A stretch of 64,000 bases of DNA from Pseudomonas putida (GTDB lineage Bacteria; Pseudomonadota; Gammaproteobacteria; Pseudomonadales; Pseudomonadaceae). Within the stretch, counting starts at the first letter, position 1; every line of letters starts with the position of its first letter. Location of the stretch: contig NZ_JANHLC010000001.1 in the NCBI RefSeq assembly GCF_028682395.1, positions 372,001 through 436,000 of the forward strand, read 5' to 3'. Made by a program: the position numbers and the translations under genes. The notes beneath the pieces are model-generated. The model had not been told where the DNA came from. It was given only the letters and a program-made list of their open reading frames with translations, and made no database searches. Below, piece by piece: positions 42,350-51,017 of this stretch.

Positions 42350-44476
42350 ATGCCTCGCTTACGCCATGTCATCACCGCCGCCCTGCCCTTCCTGTTGGGC
42401 AGCAGCCTGGCCACCCGCGCCGCCGACAGCCCTGCAGTCCTGCAGATGGACTCGACCCTGGTCAGCGCCCCGCGCGCCGGCGAATCCCTCAAGGATGTGA
42501 CCAGCACCGTGCAGGTGATCGACAGCGAACAGATCGAACGCTCGTCAGCCCGCAGCCTCACCGACTTGTTGGCAGAAAACGCCGTGGGCTTTTTCAGCGA
42601 ATGGACCCCGGGGCAGACCTCGATCAATATCCGGGGCGGCAACACCGATGGCCAGGGCCGGGATTTCCGCAGCCAGGTCACGGTTCTGCTCAACGGACGC
42701 CGGGCCGGCACCGCGAACATTTCCAAGCTCTCACCGGCACACGTCGCGCGTATCGAAATCATCCGTGGCCCCGCGTCGGTGATCTACGGCAGCCAGGCCA
42801 TCGGTGGCGTGATCAATATCATCACGCGCAATGGCCGCAACACCGAAGGCGGCGGCGCGACCCTCCAGGGCGGGTCCTGGGGCCTGGCCCAGACCAGCCT
42901 GTTCCAAAGCGGCCAGTCCGGCGCACTGGACTACTACCTGGGCATGGACAGTGGCCGACGCGACGATTACCGCAGTGCCGACGGCACCCAGGAAAACACC
43001 GCCTGGAAGCGCCGCGGCGGCCTGCTGGCGCTGGGCTATGAGCTGTCCGACGACCAGCGCGTGGAGGTGACCCTGCGCTCCGACGGCATTTACGACGCCG
43101 GCTTTCGCGGTTCGCAGTGGGACTACAACAACTACGACAATCGCTACAACCAGTCGGTAGAAGCCAACTGGACGGCCAAGCCGACCGACTGGCTCAACTG
43201 GTCATCCCAGGCTTATGCACTGCGCGATATCGACGACCTGCACTGGGGCTCGGAGCGCCAGGGCAACGGCACGGCCGGTTTCAGCAAGGATCATATCGAG
43301 CGCCGCCTTGACGCCTACGGACTCAAGCTGACCCCACAGTTTCTGCTGAGCCCCGGCACCGACCTCCTGGTGGGCCTGGACCTGGAAAAAAGCAAACTGC
43401 GCAACGATCGCTTGCGCATCGCCATGAACGGCTCGACCAACAGCCAGGTCGCCCCTTATGACATCAACTCGGACGACCTCAGTGCCGCACTCTATGCCGA
43501 GCTGATCCAGCGCCTGATGGACGACCGCCTGACCCTGCGCGCCGGCTCGCGCTATAGCTATGGCCGCTCCAGCACAGTCAAGACCGACTACATGCCGCTG
43601 CTGGACGAAAAGACCCGCAGCTTCGACGAAGCGACCTACAGCCTGGGCGCCGCTTTCCAAGCCCTCCCCGGCGTCAAGCTGCGCGCCGGGGTCTCCACCG
43701 GTTTCCGCGCGCCACTGGCCGGTGAGCTGGCAGCCAACTTCACCACCACCAGCGGCAGCCAGACCCTGGGCAATGCCGACCTCAAGCCGGAAACCAGCCT
43801 GCAGTTCGAAACGGGGATCACCCTGACCAACCGCCACCAGTTCTTCGACCTGGCGCTGTTCCAGAACCGTATCCAGGACCGCATCACCAGCCGCCCGCTG
43901 GGCAACAATGTCAGCCAATACATCAATGGCGACGGCGACGCCGTGATTCGTGGCCTCGAAGCGCAATGGCAGTACGACCTGGCCAGCGCCCTGGCCCTCG
44001 GCGAAGACCGTATCCTGCGCCTTAATGCCAATGCCACCTGGAACTTCGACATGGACGACAAGGGCGCCGCGGCCACCCTGACCGGCCCGCATCGCGACCA
44101 AATCCAACGCATGTACCAGCACCAGGCCGGCCTCGCCCTGACCTATGGCCAGGAACGCCATTGGGACCTGGGGGTCAATGCGATACTGCGCGGCCCCGTG
44201 TACTATCGCACCGAAGAACGCCTGCTGACCCCGGATGCCAACTACGTCTATCGCAAAGCGCCATTCTGGGTCTTCAATTTGCGCGGCAACTACCACTTGA
44301 ACGAACAGCTGAGCCTGTTCGGCGGGGTCAACAACCTGTTCGATATCGACCGCAGCACCCTGTTCATCGCCACCGGCAACGACTCTTCGCTGGCCGATCC
44401 GCGCGCTTCCAATGGTGGCCTGGGCAATAGCAATCCGGGCCGCGAGCTGTACCTCGGCGCCCGTTACCGGTTCTAA
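42350..44476 (+). CDS. btuB: TonB-dependent cobalamin receptor (BtuB-like)
   Basis: 708 residues from ATG 42350 (an ATG at 42332 gives 6 more; neither has a strong ribosome site). Signal peptide, then a plug domain (about 35-160: VTSTVQVIDSEQIERSSARSLTDLLAE and IRGPASVIYGSQAIGGVINIIT) and a 22-strand beta-barrel ending in the outer-membrane Phe (ARYRF). A typical TonB box (about residues 30-36, DSTLVSA) precedes the plug. The riboswitch and the BtuFCD-type genes behind it indicate cobalamin or a related corrinoid as the ligand. Confidence 0.85.
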   Translation: MPRLRHVITAALPFLLGSSLATRAADSPAVLQMDSTLVSAPRAGESLKDVTSTVQVIDSEQIERSSARSLTDLLAENAVGFFSEWTPGQTSINIRGGNTDGQGRDFRSQVTVLLNGRRAGTANISKLSPAHVARIEIIRGPASVIYGSQAIGGVINIITRNGRNTEGGGATLQGGSWGLAQTSLFQSGQSGALDYYLGMDSGRRDDYRSADGTQENTAWKRRGGLLALGYELSDDQRVEVTLRSDGIYDAGFRGSQWDYNNYDNRYNQSVEANWTAKPTDWLNWSSQAYALRDIDDLHWGSERQGNGTAGFSKDHIERRLDAYGLKLTPQFLLSPGTDLLVGLDLEKSKLRNDRLRIAMNGSTNSQVAPYDINSDDLSAALYAELIQRLMDDRLTLRAGSRYSYGRSSTVKTDYMPLLDEKTRSFDEATYSLGAAFQALPGVKLRAGVSTGFRAPLAGELAANFTTTSGSQTLGNADLKPETSLQFETGITLTNRHQFFDLALFQNRIQDRITSRPLGNNVSQYINGDGDAVIRGLEAQWQYDLASALALGEDRILRLNANATWNFDMDDKGAAATLTGPHRDQIQRMYQHQAGLALTYGQERHWDLGVNAILRGPVYYRTEERLLTPDANYVYRKAPFWVFNLRGNYHLNEQLSLFGGVNNLFDIDRSTLFIATGNDSSLADPRASNGGLGNSNPGRELYLGARYRF

Positions 44477-44481
44477 CCCGG

Positions 44482-45384
44482 ATGCGCTGGCTGGTGCTTT
44501 TATGCCTGCTGCTCAGCCCGGGCACCCGGGCTGACGGCGGCTTTCCGCTGACGGTGGTCGATGCATTGGGTCGCCAGGTGGAAATCGCGCGCCAGCCGCA
44601 GCGCATCGTCGCCATTTTCGCCAGCAACGTGGAAATGCTGGCGGCCATCGGCGCCGGCGATGCCATCGTCGGCGTCGAGGAATGGACCCGCTACCCGGCC
44701 GATATCGCCGAGCGCAGCAAGGTCGGTGGGCGCCTGGGGTTCTCCGTCGAAGCCATCGCCCGGCTCCAGGCCGACCTGGTCGTCATGACGCCAGCGCGGC
44801 AAGCCGCGACCCTGGTCGACCCGCTGCAACGCATCGGCATCCCGGCACTGGTCCTCAATCACCGTGATCTCGATGCCGTGCTCGCCAATATCCGCCTGCT
44901 GGGTCGGGCCACCGGCCATGAGCCGGATGCCGAACAGTTGATCAAGCGTATGCAGGTGCGCCTCGATGCCGTCCAGGCACGCCTGGCCGGCCGACCTCCG
45001 GTGGCGGTTTACATGGAAACGGGCAGCAATGAGCGCGGCAGCTACCTGAGCCTGCGCGGGAAAAACTACACCAGCGATATCCTGCGCCTGGCCGGCGGCC
45101 GGAACCTGTTCGCCGACAGCCGCCTGAGCCAGGTCGGCGGCGAATCGGTCTTTCACGCCAATCCTGCACGCATTATCGTTGCCGGCACCCCGCAACAAGC
45201 CGCCGCCCTGGCCCGACGGCCAGGCTGGCAGAGCATCCCGGCGGTCGCTGCCGGACGCATCGACAGCCTACCCAGCGCCCTGCTGTTGATACCCGGCCCC
45301 AGGGTGGTCGATGGCGTCGAGCAATTGGCCGCCCTGCTCCACCCCGATCTTTTCCCCTCCCCCCATGCCGAGCCCGCACCATGA
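44482..45384 (+). CDS. btuF: Cobalamin-type periplasmic binding protein (BtuF-like)
   Basis: 300 residues with a short signal peptide (ends GTRA). A class III periplasmic binding fold: VVDALGRQVEIARQPQRIVAIFASNVEMLAAIGAGDAIVG at the start and VGGESVFHANPARIIVAG in the second lobe. It passes substrate from the TonB receptor to the permease. It begins 5 bases after the receptor stop and overlaps the permease by 4 bases. Siderophore-type ligands are an alternative but the riboswitch argues for B12. Confidence 0.82.
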   Translation: MRWLVLLCLLLSPGTRADGGFPLTVVDALGRQVEIARQPQRIVAIFASNVEMLAAIGAGDAIVGVEEWTRYPADIAERSKVGGRLGFSVEAIARLQADLVVMTPARQAATLVDPLQRIGIPALVLNHRDLDAVLANIRLLGRATGHEPDAEQLIKRMQVRLDAVQARLAGRPPVAVYMETGSNERGSYLSLRGKNYTSDILRLAGGRNLFADSRLSQVGGESVFHANPARIIVAGTPQQAAALARRPGWQSIPAVAAGRIDSLPSALLLIPGPRVVDGVEQLAALLHPDLFPSPHAEPAP

Positions 45385-46376
45385 GCGCCGCCGACCGACG
45401 CTATCGCCTGCTATGCCTGACGCCGCTCCCGGCGATCCTGATCGGCCTCTGGCTGGGCGCCGAACCCGCGCGCTGGAGCGATCTGATCGCCTTGTGGCAA
45501 GGCAGCGATTCACCTTTCGCCCAACTCCTCTTGAACTGGCGCCTGCCCAGGGTGCTGGCGGCCTTTTGCGTGGGCGCCTGCCTGGGCCTGGCCGGGGTGA
45601 TTTTCCAGGGAGTTTTCCGCAACCCGCTGGCCGAGCCTTACCTGCTGGGCAGCGCGCCGGGCGCCGCGGTGGGCGCCGCCATCGCGTTGCTGGTGCCACT
45701 CCCCCTGGCCATGTCACTGAGCCTGCCGCTACTGGCTTTCGTCGGCGCCTGGGGCGCGACCCTGCTGGTGCTGCTGATTACCCGCCTGACCCGGATCAAT
45801 GACACCAGCGGCCTGCTGCTGGCCGGAATCGCCGTGGCCGCCCTGCTCGGCGCCCTGCGCAGCTTGCTGCTGCTGGCGCTGTCCGATGAAACGGTCAATC
45901 TGCAAGTGGTCCTGAGCTGGACCCTGGGCGGCATTCATACCCCGGACTTTGCCGCGCTGGGCCTGCTGGCCCTGCTGACCGGCCTGGCACTGTTCAGCGC
46001 CAGCCGCCTGGCCCACGGCCTGGACCTGCTGGGCCTCGGCGACTCGGTGGCCTACAGCATGGGCCTGCGTCCGCAACGCTTTATCAATCTGGCACTGCTG
46101 CTGGCAGCCGCCATCACTGCGCTGGCCGTGTCCTGGGGCGGGCTCGTCGGCTTCGTCGGCCTCGTCGCGCCCCACGCCGTGCGCTGGCTGATCGGCCCGA
46201 CGCATCGCCGGCTGATTGTCGCCAGCGCACTCACCAGTGGTGCCTTGCTGGCCTTGCTCGACGGCCTGGCTCGCAGCCTGCTGCCGCCGGCGGAAATCCC
46301 CCTGGGCCTGCTGACCGCACTCCTCGGCGCGCCCTTCTTCATTGTTTTACTGACCCGCACGAGGCCCACCGCATGA
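45381..46376 (+). CDS. btuC: FecCD-family permease (BtuC-like)
   Basis: 331 residues, about ten hydrophobic helices. FecCD landmarks: LNWRLPRVLAAFCVGACLGLAGVIFQGVFRNPLAEPYLLG (about 44-83) and the later GLVGFVGLVAPHAVRWLIGPTHRRLI, with the coupling-helix region near DSVAYSMGLRPQR. It forms the channel of the vitamin B12 importer. Its start and end overlap the neighbouring genes by 4 bases each. Confidence 0.88.
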   Translation: MSAADRRYRLLCLTPLPAILIGLWLGAEPARWSDLIALWQGSDSPFAQLLLNWRLPRVLAAFCVGACLGLAGVIFQGVFRNPLAEPYLLGSAPGAAVGAAIALLVPLPLAMSLSLPLLAFVGAWGATLLVLLITRLTRINDTSGLLLAGIAVAALLGALRSLLLLALSDETVNLQVVLSWTLGGIHTPDFAALGLLALLTGLALFSASRLAHGLDLLGLGDSVAYSMGLRPQRFINLALLLAAAITALAVSWGGLVGFVGLVAPHAVRWLIGPTHRRLIVASALTSGALLALLDGLARSLLPPAEIPLGLLTALLGAPFFIVLLTRTRPTA

Positions 46377-47140
46377 GCCCCCTTCCCGCCCTTCAGGCCC
46401 AGGGACTGTGCGTACGCTACGCCGGCAAAGCGGTGCTGCAGGATTTCGCACTGGACCTTCACGCAGGCGAAATGCTGGTGCTGGTCGGCCCCAACGGCTC
46501 GGGCAAAAGCACCGCATTGCGCGCCCTCGCCGGTGTCCAGGCCCTGAGCAGCGGACAGATACACCTGCAACAGCGTGCCTTTGACCGCTGGCCAGCAGCA
46601 GAGCGCGCACAGTATCTGGCCTACCTGCCCCAGGACTTTCGCAGCCAATGGGACCTGCAGGTCGAAGAACTGTTGCAACTGGGCGCCCGACGCAATCCCG
46701 GCCAACTCGGCCAGGCACTGCCCCGGGCCTTGATCGACTCGCTGGATATCGGCCATCTGCTGCAGCGCCGGCTGTCCCAATTGTCCGGCGGCGAACGGGC
46801 CCGGGCCGGAATCGGCTGGGCCCTGGCCGCGGATTCGCCGCTGCTGCTGGCCGATGAGCCGACGGCGGCGCTGGATATTGCCCATCAACTCCACCTGATG
46901 AACTATCTACGCAGCCGCCTGGATCACTGCGCACAGTTGCTGGTGCTGCATGATCTGGGGCTGGCCCTGCGCTTCGCCGACCGCATTGCAGTGCTGGCTG
47001 AAGGCCGTTTGCTGGGCCAGGGCTGCCCGCAAACGGTCCGCCAGGCCGGCTGGCTGGAACAGGCCTTTGGCCTGACGTTTATCTGGCAGGACAGCCCCCA
47101 TGGGCCATACCCCATCCCCCTGGGCACGACTCATCCGTAG
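46373..47140 (+). CDS. btuD: B12-type ABC ATPase (BtuD-like)
   Basis: 255 residues. Walker A GPNGSGKST (39-47), signature LSGGERARAGIGWAL, Walker B LLLADEPTAALD, and the H-loop VLHDLGLALRFAD. The GERARAGIG form of the signature is that of BtuD/FecE-type ATPases. It powers the importer and ends the operon; the second tRNA pair begins 122 bases later. Confidence 0.9.
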   Translation: MSPLPALQAQGLCVRYAGKAVLQDFALDLHAGEMLVLVGPNGSGKSTALRALAGVQALSSGQIHLQQRAFDRWPAAERAQYLAYLPQDFRSQWDLQVEELLQLGARRNPGQLGQALPRALIDSLDIGHLLQRRLSQLSGGERARAGIGWALAADSPLLLADEPTAALDIAHQLHLMNYLRSRLDHCAQLLVLHDLGLALRFADRIAVLAEGRLLGQGCPQTVRQAGWLEQAFGLTFIWQDSPHGPYPIPLGTTHP

Positions 47141-47198
47141 CGTCTTGCCAAGGCACGGCGCTTTACGCAGAGGGCGTAAAAGAGGAATCGCAGACACG

Positions 47199-47227
47199 AA
47201 AAAGCCCGCACTAGGCGGGCTTTTCGC
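47199..47227 (-). terminator. Terminator of tRNA operon copy 2
   Basis: Same GCCCGC/GCGGGC hairpin and T-run as after copy 1. On the plus strand the hairpin is also followed by TTTT, so it can end the btu operon from the other side. Confidence 0.85.
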
Positions 47228-47262
47228 GATGATCTGGCGTTCAGTGGTCCAGATCAAAAATA

Positions 47263-47339
47263 TGGCGCAGCGGACGGGACTCGAACCCGCGACCCCCGGC
47301 GTGACAGGCCGGTATTCTAACCGACTGAACTACCGCTGC
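47263..47339 (-). tRNA. tRNA-Asp (GTC), copy 2
   Basis: 77 bases with encoded CCA, anticodon GTC, identical to the copy at 40868-40944. Confidence 0.96.
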
Positions 47340-47359
47340 GCGTAACACTGAGAACGAAA

Positions 47360-47435
47360 TGGTGGGTGATGACGGGATCGAACCGCCGACCCTCTGCTTG
47401 TAAGGCAGATGCTCTCCCGGCTGAGCTAATCACCC
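47360..47435 (-). tRNA. tRNA-Val (TAC), copy 2
   Basis: 76 bases with encoded CCA, anticodon TAC. One D-loop base differs from copy 1 (C instead of T), giving a GCCGGGA stretch where copy 1 has GCTGGGA. Confidence 0.96.
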
Positions 47436-47594
47436 TTCGCTTTCGGTGTGGCGCGCATTCTACGGAGCGCCCCCCACTCTGGCAAGCACTTTCTAAAATA
47501 ATTTTTTCAGGCCTTCCAAAGACTTACACAGGGTTGGCCTATGCTGCCGCGAGGACAATAATGCCCACCTTTGTATAAAGGAGTGATTCACCCC

Positions 47595-48515
47595 ATGTGG
47601 TTCAAAAACCTGCTTATCTATCGCCTGACCCAAGATCTGCCTTTTGATGCCGAGGCGCTGGAAACCGCACTGGCGACCAAGCCGGCACGTGCCTGTGCAA
47701 GCCAGGAGTTGACCACCTACGGTTTCGTCGCCCCTTTCGGCAAAGGTGAGGATGCGCCGCTGGTGCACGTCAGCCAGGACTTCCTGCTGGTCGCTGCGCG
47801 CAAGGAAGAACGCATTTTGCCCGGTAGCGTTGTACGCGATGCGCTGAAGGAAAAGGTCGAGGAAATCGAGGCCGAGCAAATGCGCAAGGTCTACAAGAAG
47901 GAACGCGACCAGCTCAAGGATGAAATCATCCAGGCCTTCCTGCCCCGCGCCTTTATCCGCCGCTCCGCGACTTTCGCCGCCATCGCGCCCAAACAGGGCC
48001 TGATCCTGGTCAACTCGGCCAGCCCGAAGCGCGCCGAAGACCTACTGTCGACCCTGCGTGAAGTGCTGGGCACCCTGCCGGTTCGCCCGGTGACCGTGAA
48101 AACCGCCCCGAGCGCCATCATGACCGACTGGGTCAAAACCCAGAAAGCCGCCGACAACTTCTTCGTCCTCGACGAATGCGAGCTGCGCGACACCCACGAA
48201 GACGGCGGCATTGTGCGGTGCAAGCGCCAGGACCTGACCGGCGACGAAATCCAGTTGCACTTGAGCACCGGCAAAGTCGTCACTCAATTGGCCCTGGCCT
48301 GGCAGGACAAGCTGTCCTTCGTGCTCGATGACAAAATGGTGGTCAAGCGCCTGAAGTTCGAAGACTTGCTGCAGGATCAGGCCGAACAGGACGGTGGCGA
48401 CGAAGCCCTCGGCCAGCTCGATGCCAGCTTCACGCTGATGATGCTGACTTTCGGCGAATTCCTCCCCGAGCTGATCGAAGCCCTGGGCGGCGAAGAGACG
48501 CCACAAGGCATCTGA
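47595..48515 (+). CDS. rdgC: RdgC, recombination-associated nucleoid protein
   Basis: 306 residues from ATG 47595 ([20 protein letters not shown], the normal RdgC start; AGGAG is 12 bases before). RdgC forms a ring dimer around double-stranded DNA and limits RecA activity. Landmarks: [53 protein letters not shown], and [23 protein letters not shown]. Full length. It follows the FKBP gene in P. aeruginosa; here the rlhA gene, the tRNA operons and the B12 operon lie between. Confidence 0.95.
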   Translation: MWFKNLLIYRLTQDLPFDAEALETALATKPARACASQELTTYGFVAPFGKGEDAPLVHVSQDFLLVAARKEERILPGSVVRDALKEKVEEIEAEQMRKVYKKERDQLKDEIIQAFLPRAFIRRSATFAAIAPKQGLILVNSASPKRAEDLLSTLREVLGTLPVRPVTVKTAPSAIMTDWVKTQKAADNFFVLDECELRDTHEDGGIVRCKRQDLTGDEIQLHLSTGKVVTQLALAWQDKLSFVLDDKMVVKRLKFEDLLQDQAEQDGGDEALGQLDASFTLMMLTFGEFLPELIEALGGEETPQGI

Positions 48516-48527
48516 CCTCCCGCTCCA

Positions 48528-48550
48528 CGCGCCGTTGCAACAACGGCGCG
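48528..48550. terminator. Hairpin after rdgC
   Basis: Perfect 10-bp stem (48528-48537 with 48541-48550) and a 3-base loop, without a T-run. It may be a terminator helper or REP-type element; a degenerate REP core (gcgaacttgctcctgcgat) follows at about 48567-48585. Confidence 0.5.
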
Positions 48551-48603
48551 CATTCTCCAGCCCAACAGCGAACTTGCTCCTGCGATCAGGCTTAGGCACT
48601 CTA

Positions 48604-48665
48604 CTGCGCAGTGCGGGGACGACCCTGCGGCTTGCTCAAATGACTCAATTGGGGACGACCCCGTC
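48604..48665 (+). promoter_or_regulatory. Guanidine-II (mini-ykkC) riboswitch
   Basis: Two small hairpins each with an ACGA loop: 48613-48628 (GCGGGG-ACGA-CCCTGC) and 48651-48662 (GGGG-ACGA-CCCC), 22 bases apart, directly ahead of GGAGG and the SugE start. This is the two-hairpin ACGR pattern of the mini-ykkC class, which binds guanidinium. Binding is expected to free the ribosome site and raise exporter translation. Confidence 0.9.
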
Positions 48666-48682
48666 ATTCGATGGAGGTATCC

Positions 48683-48997
48683 ATGTCCTGGATCATTCTG
48701 TTTTTCGCCGGTTTGTTTGAAGTGGGCTGGGCCGTCGGCCTGAAATACACTGATGGTTTCAGTCGGCCATTACCGACCGCCCTGACTATTGCGGCCATGG
48801 CCGTCAGCCTTGGCTTGCTCGGCCTGGCGATGAAGGAGCTGCCCCTGGGCACCGCCTATGCCATCTGGACCGGTGTGGGCGCTGTCGGCACCGTGATCGC
48901 CGGGATCATCCTGTTTGGCGAGTCCATGGCGCTGTTTCGCCTGGCCAGCGTTGCACTAATCATTGCCGGCCTGATCGGGCTGAAGATCAGCACCTAG
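48683..48997 (+). CDS. sugE: SugE/Gdx guanidinium exporter (SMR family)
   Basis: 104 residues from ATG 48683 (GGAGGT 6 bases before). Four transmembrane helices fill the protein. The essential membrane glutamate is E13 in [17 protein letters not shown], a form of the motif seen in Gdx-type SMR proteins instead of EmrE-type multidrug pumps; [19 protein letters not shown] is the second family block. It exports guanidinium in exchange for protons as an antiparallel dimer. The guanidine-II riboswitch in front fixes this reading over quaternary-ammonium resistance. Confidence 0.95.
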   Translation: MSWIILFFAGLFEVGWAVGLKYTDGFSRPLPTALTIAAMAVSLGLLGLAMKELPLGTAYAIWTGVGAVGTVIAGIILFGESMALFRLASVALIIAGLIGLKIST

Positions 48998-49003
48998 TCC
49001 ATC

Positions 49004-49045
49004 GCGAGCCCGTGCGCTCCTGTAACGGGGAGCGCACGGGCTCGC
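49004..49045. terminator. 17-bp perfect inverted repeat between convergent genes
   Basis: Arms 49004-49020 and 49029-49045 (GCGAGCCCGTGCGCTCC and its complement) enclose an 8-base loop. It stands between the sugE and MFS-PlsC stops and probably ends both transcripts or is a REP relative; no T-run. Confidence 0.55.
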
Positions 49046-49051
49046 AACAAC

Positions 49052-50926
49052 CTAACGAACCGCCCCGCGCAAGTGCAGAACCTGCTCGCGCAACAGCGAC
49101 GGCGCCGCGTCCTGTGGCTCGACGGCCGGTCCGGCCACCAGGGTCACCCGCGACCACAAGCGGTGAAACCAGCCCTTGTTCGGATCACGACTGAAAAAGC
49201 TGCCCCACAGCCCCTGCAACGCCAGCGGAATCACCGGCACCGGGGTTTCCTCGAGAATCCGCGTCAAGCCACTCTTGAACTCACTGATCTCGCCATCGCC
49301 GGTCAGCTTGCCTTCCGGAAAGATGCACACCAGTTCGCCCGCCTTCAGGTACTCGGCGATCTTGCGGAATGCCCTTTCATAGATCTGCTCATCCTCATGC
49401 CGTCCGGCGATGGGAATAGTCCCGGCCGTGCGGAAAATAAAGTTGAGCACCGGCAGGTTGTAGATCTTGTAATACATCACAAAGCGGATTGGCCGCCGCA
49501 CCGCGCCGCCGACCAGCAAGGCATCGACAAAGGACACGTGATTGCACACCAGTAGCGCTGCGCCCTCATCGGGAATCAACTCGAGGTTGCGGTGTTCGAC
49601 GCGATACATCGAATGCCCCAGCAGCCAGATCATGAACCGCATGCTGAACTCGGGCACGATCTTGAAGATGTAGGCGTTGACCGCGACGTTCATCAGCGAC
49701 ACGGCCAGAAACAGCTCCGGAATCGACAGGTGGGCAACGCTGAGCAACAGGATGCTGACGATGGCCGAGACCACCATAAACAAGGCATTGAGAATATTGT
49801 TCGCGGCAATGACCCGCGCCCGCTCGTTTTCGGCGGTACGCGACTGGATCAGGGCGTACAGCGGCACGATATAGAAGCCGCCAAACACCCCCAGCCCAAG
49901 AATATCCAGCAACACCCACCAGGCCTGGGAATGGCCCAGCACCATCAGCCAATCATTGGGCTGCAGGCTCTGCGGCAACTGGCCCGAATGCCACCAGAGC
50001 AACAGGCCGAACAGTGTCAGGCCAAAGGAGCCAAAGGGCACCAGGCCGATCTCGACCTTGCGTCCGGACAGTCGCTCGCAAAGCATCGACCCCACGGCGA
50101 TCCCCACCGAGAACACCGTCAAGATCAGCGTGACCACGGTTTCATCGCCGTACAGCCATTCTTTGGCATACGCCGGAATCTGCGTCAGGTAGATCGCACC
50201 GACAAACCAGAACCATGAGTTGCCGACAATCGAGCGGGACACCGCAGGCGTCTGGTTCAGGCCCAGGCGCAGGGTGGCCCAGGACTGGCTGAAAATATTC
50301 CAGTTCAACTGCAGTGTCGGGCTGGCCGCCGCCGCGCGGGGAATCCAGCGGCTGGCCAGGTAGCCCAGGGTCGCCACCAGCACAATGGCCACCGAGACGA
50401 TGGGCGCGTAATTGCTGGAGGACAGCATGATCCCCGCGCCAATGGTGCCCGCGAGAATGGCCAGGAACGTGCCCATCTCCACCAGGCCATTGCCGCCCAC
50501 CAGTTCCTCTTCACGCAAGGCCTGGGGCAGGATCGAATACTTCACCGGACCGAACAACGCCGAATGCGTGCCCATGGCGAACAGCGCCACCAACATCAGC
50601 ACCAGGTGATCGAACATAAAGCCGACGGCCCCAATGGCCATGATCGCGATCTCACCCAGCTTGATCAGGCGGATCAGCGCATCCTTGGCGAACTTCTCGC
50701 CAAATTGCCCGGCCAGGGCCGAGAACAGGAAGAACGGCAGGATAAACAGCAAGGCACAGAGATTGACCCAGATCGAGCGATCACCCTCGATGCTCAACTT
50801 GTAGAGAATGGCCAGGATCAGCGACTGCTTGAAAATATTGTCGTTGAAGGCACCCAGCGACTGCGTCACGAAAAACGGCAGGAAGCGTCGCTTGCCAAGC
50901 AAACTGAACTGCGAAGGATGACTCAT
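49052..50926 (-). CDS. MFS transporter-PlsC acyltransferase fusion
   Basis: 624 residues. The first about 410 form a 12-helix major facilitator like LplT (FFVTQSLGAFNDNIFKQSLILA at the start); the last about 190 are a PlsC-type acyltransferase with the N-H-X4-D motif NHVSFVD and the FPEGKLTGDGE block, and LALQGLWGSFFSRD. Proteins with this plan and an added AMP-binding domain (LplT-Aas) flip and reacylate lysophospholipids; here the synthetase part is missing, so acyl donors other than acyl-ACP made on the spot must be used. Inner-membrane. It sits among envelope-linked genes. Confidence 0.9.
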   Translation of the reverse strand: MSHPSQFSLLGKRRFLPFFVTQSLGAFNDNIFKQSLILAILYKLSIEGDRSIWVNLCALLFILPFFLFSALAGQFGEKFAKDALIRLIKLGEIAIMAIGAVGFMFDHLVLMLVALFAMGTHSALFGPVKYSILPQALREEELVGGNGLVEMGTFLAILAGTIGAGIMLSSSNYAPIVSVAIVLVATLGYLASRWIPRAAAASPTLQLNWNIFSQSWATLRLGLNQTPAVSRSIVGNSWFWFVGAIYLTQIPAYAKEWLYGDETVVTLILTVFSVGIAVGSMLCERLSGRKVEIGLVPFGSFGLTLFGLLLWWHSGQLPQSLQPNDWLMVLGHSQAWWVLLDILGLGVFGGFYIVPLYALIQSRTAENERARVIAANNILNALFMVVSAIVSILLLSVAHLSIPELFLAVSLMNVAVNAYIFKIVPEFSMRFMIWLLGHSMYRVEHRNLELIPDEGAALLVCNHVSFVDALLVGGAVRRPIRFVMYYKIYNLPVLNFIFRTAGTIPIAGRHEDEQIYERAFRKIAEYLKAGELVCIFPEGKLTGDGEISEFKSGLTRILEETPVPVIPLALQGLWGSFFSRDPNKGWFHRLWSRVTLVAGPAVEPQDAAPSLLREQVLHLRGAVR

Positions 50927-51017
50927 CGTCCATGGATCCTAAGTGGCGCCGGAGCGGCTTACTGTATTGGAATGCGAGCAAGCGCTCCAGGCCACAACAA
51001 TCATTGATCCCGAGACA

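Larger units (their letters stand above)
47196..47435. repeat. Direct repeat copy 2 (tRNA-Asp/tRNA-Val operon)
   Basis: Near-identical to 40801-41040 (see that entry); the offset is 6,395 bases throughout. The intervening DNA is entirely the B12 uptake operon and its riboswitch. Confidence 0.9.

Noticed and set aside
40801..47435. Genomic island with integrase at the tRNA genes
   Set aside because: No integrase, transposase or attachment core was found in or next to the repeats; only a recombination-prone arrangement can be claimed.
48683..48997. EmrE-type quaternary ammonium resistance pump
   Set aside because: The sequence around E13 and the guanidine-II riboswitch in front favour a guanidinium exporter.
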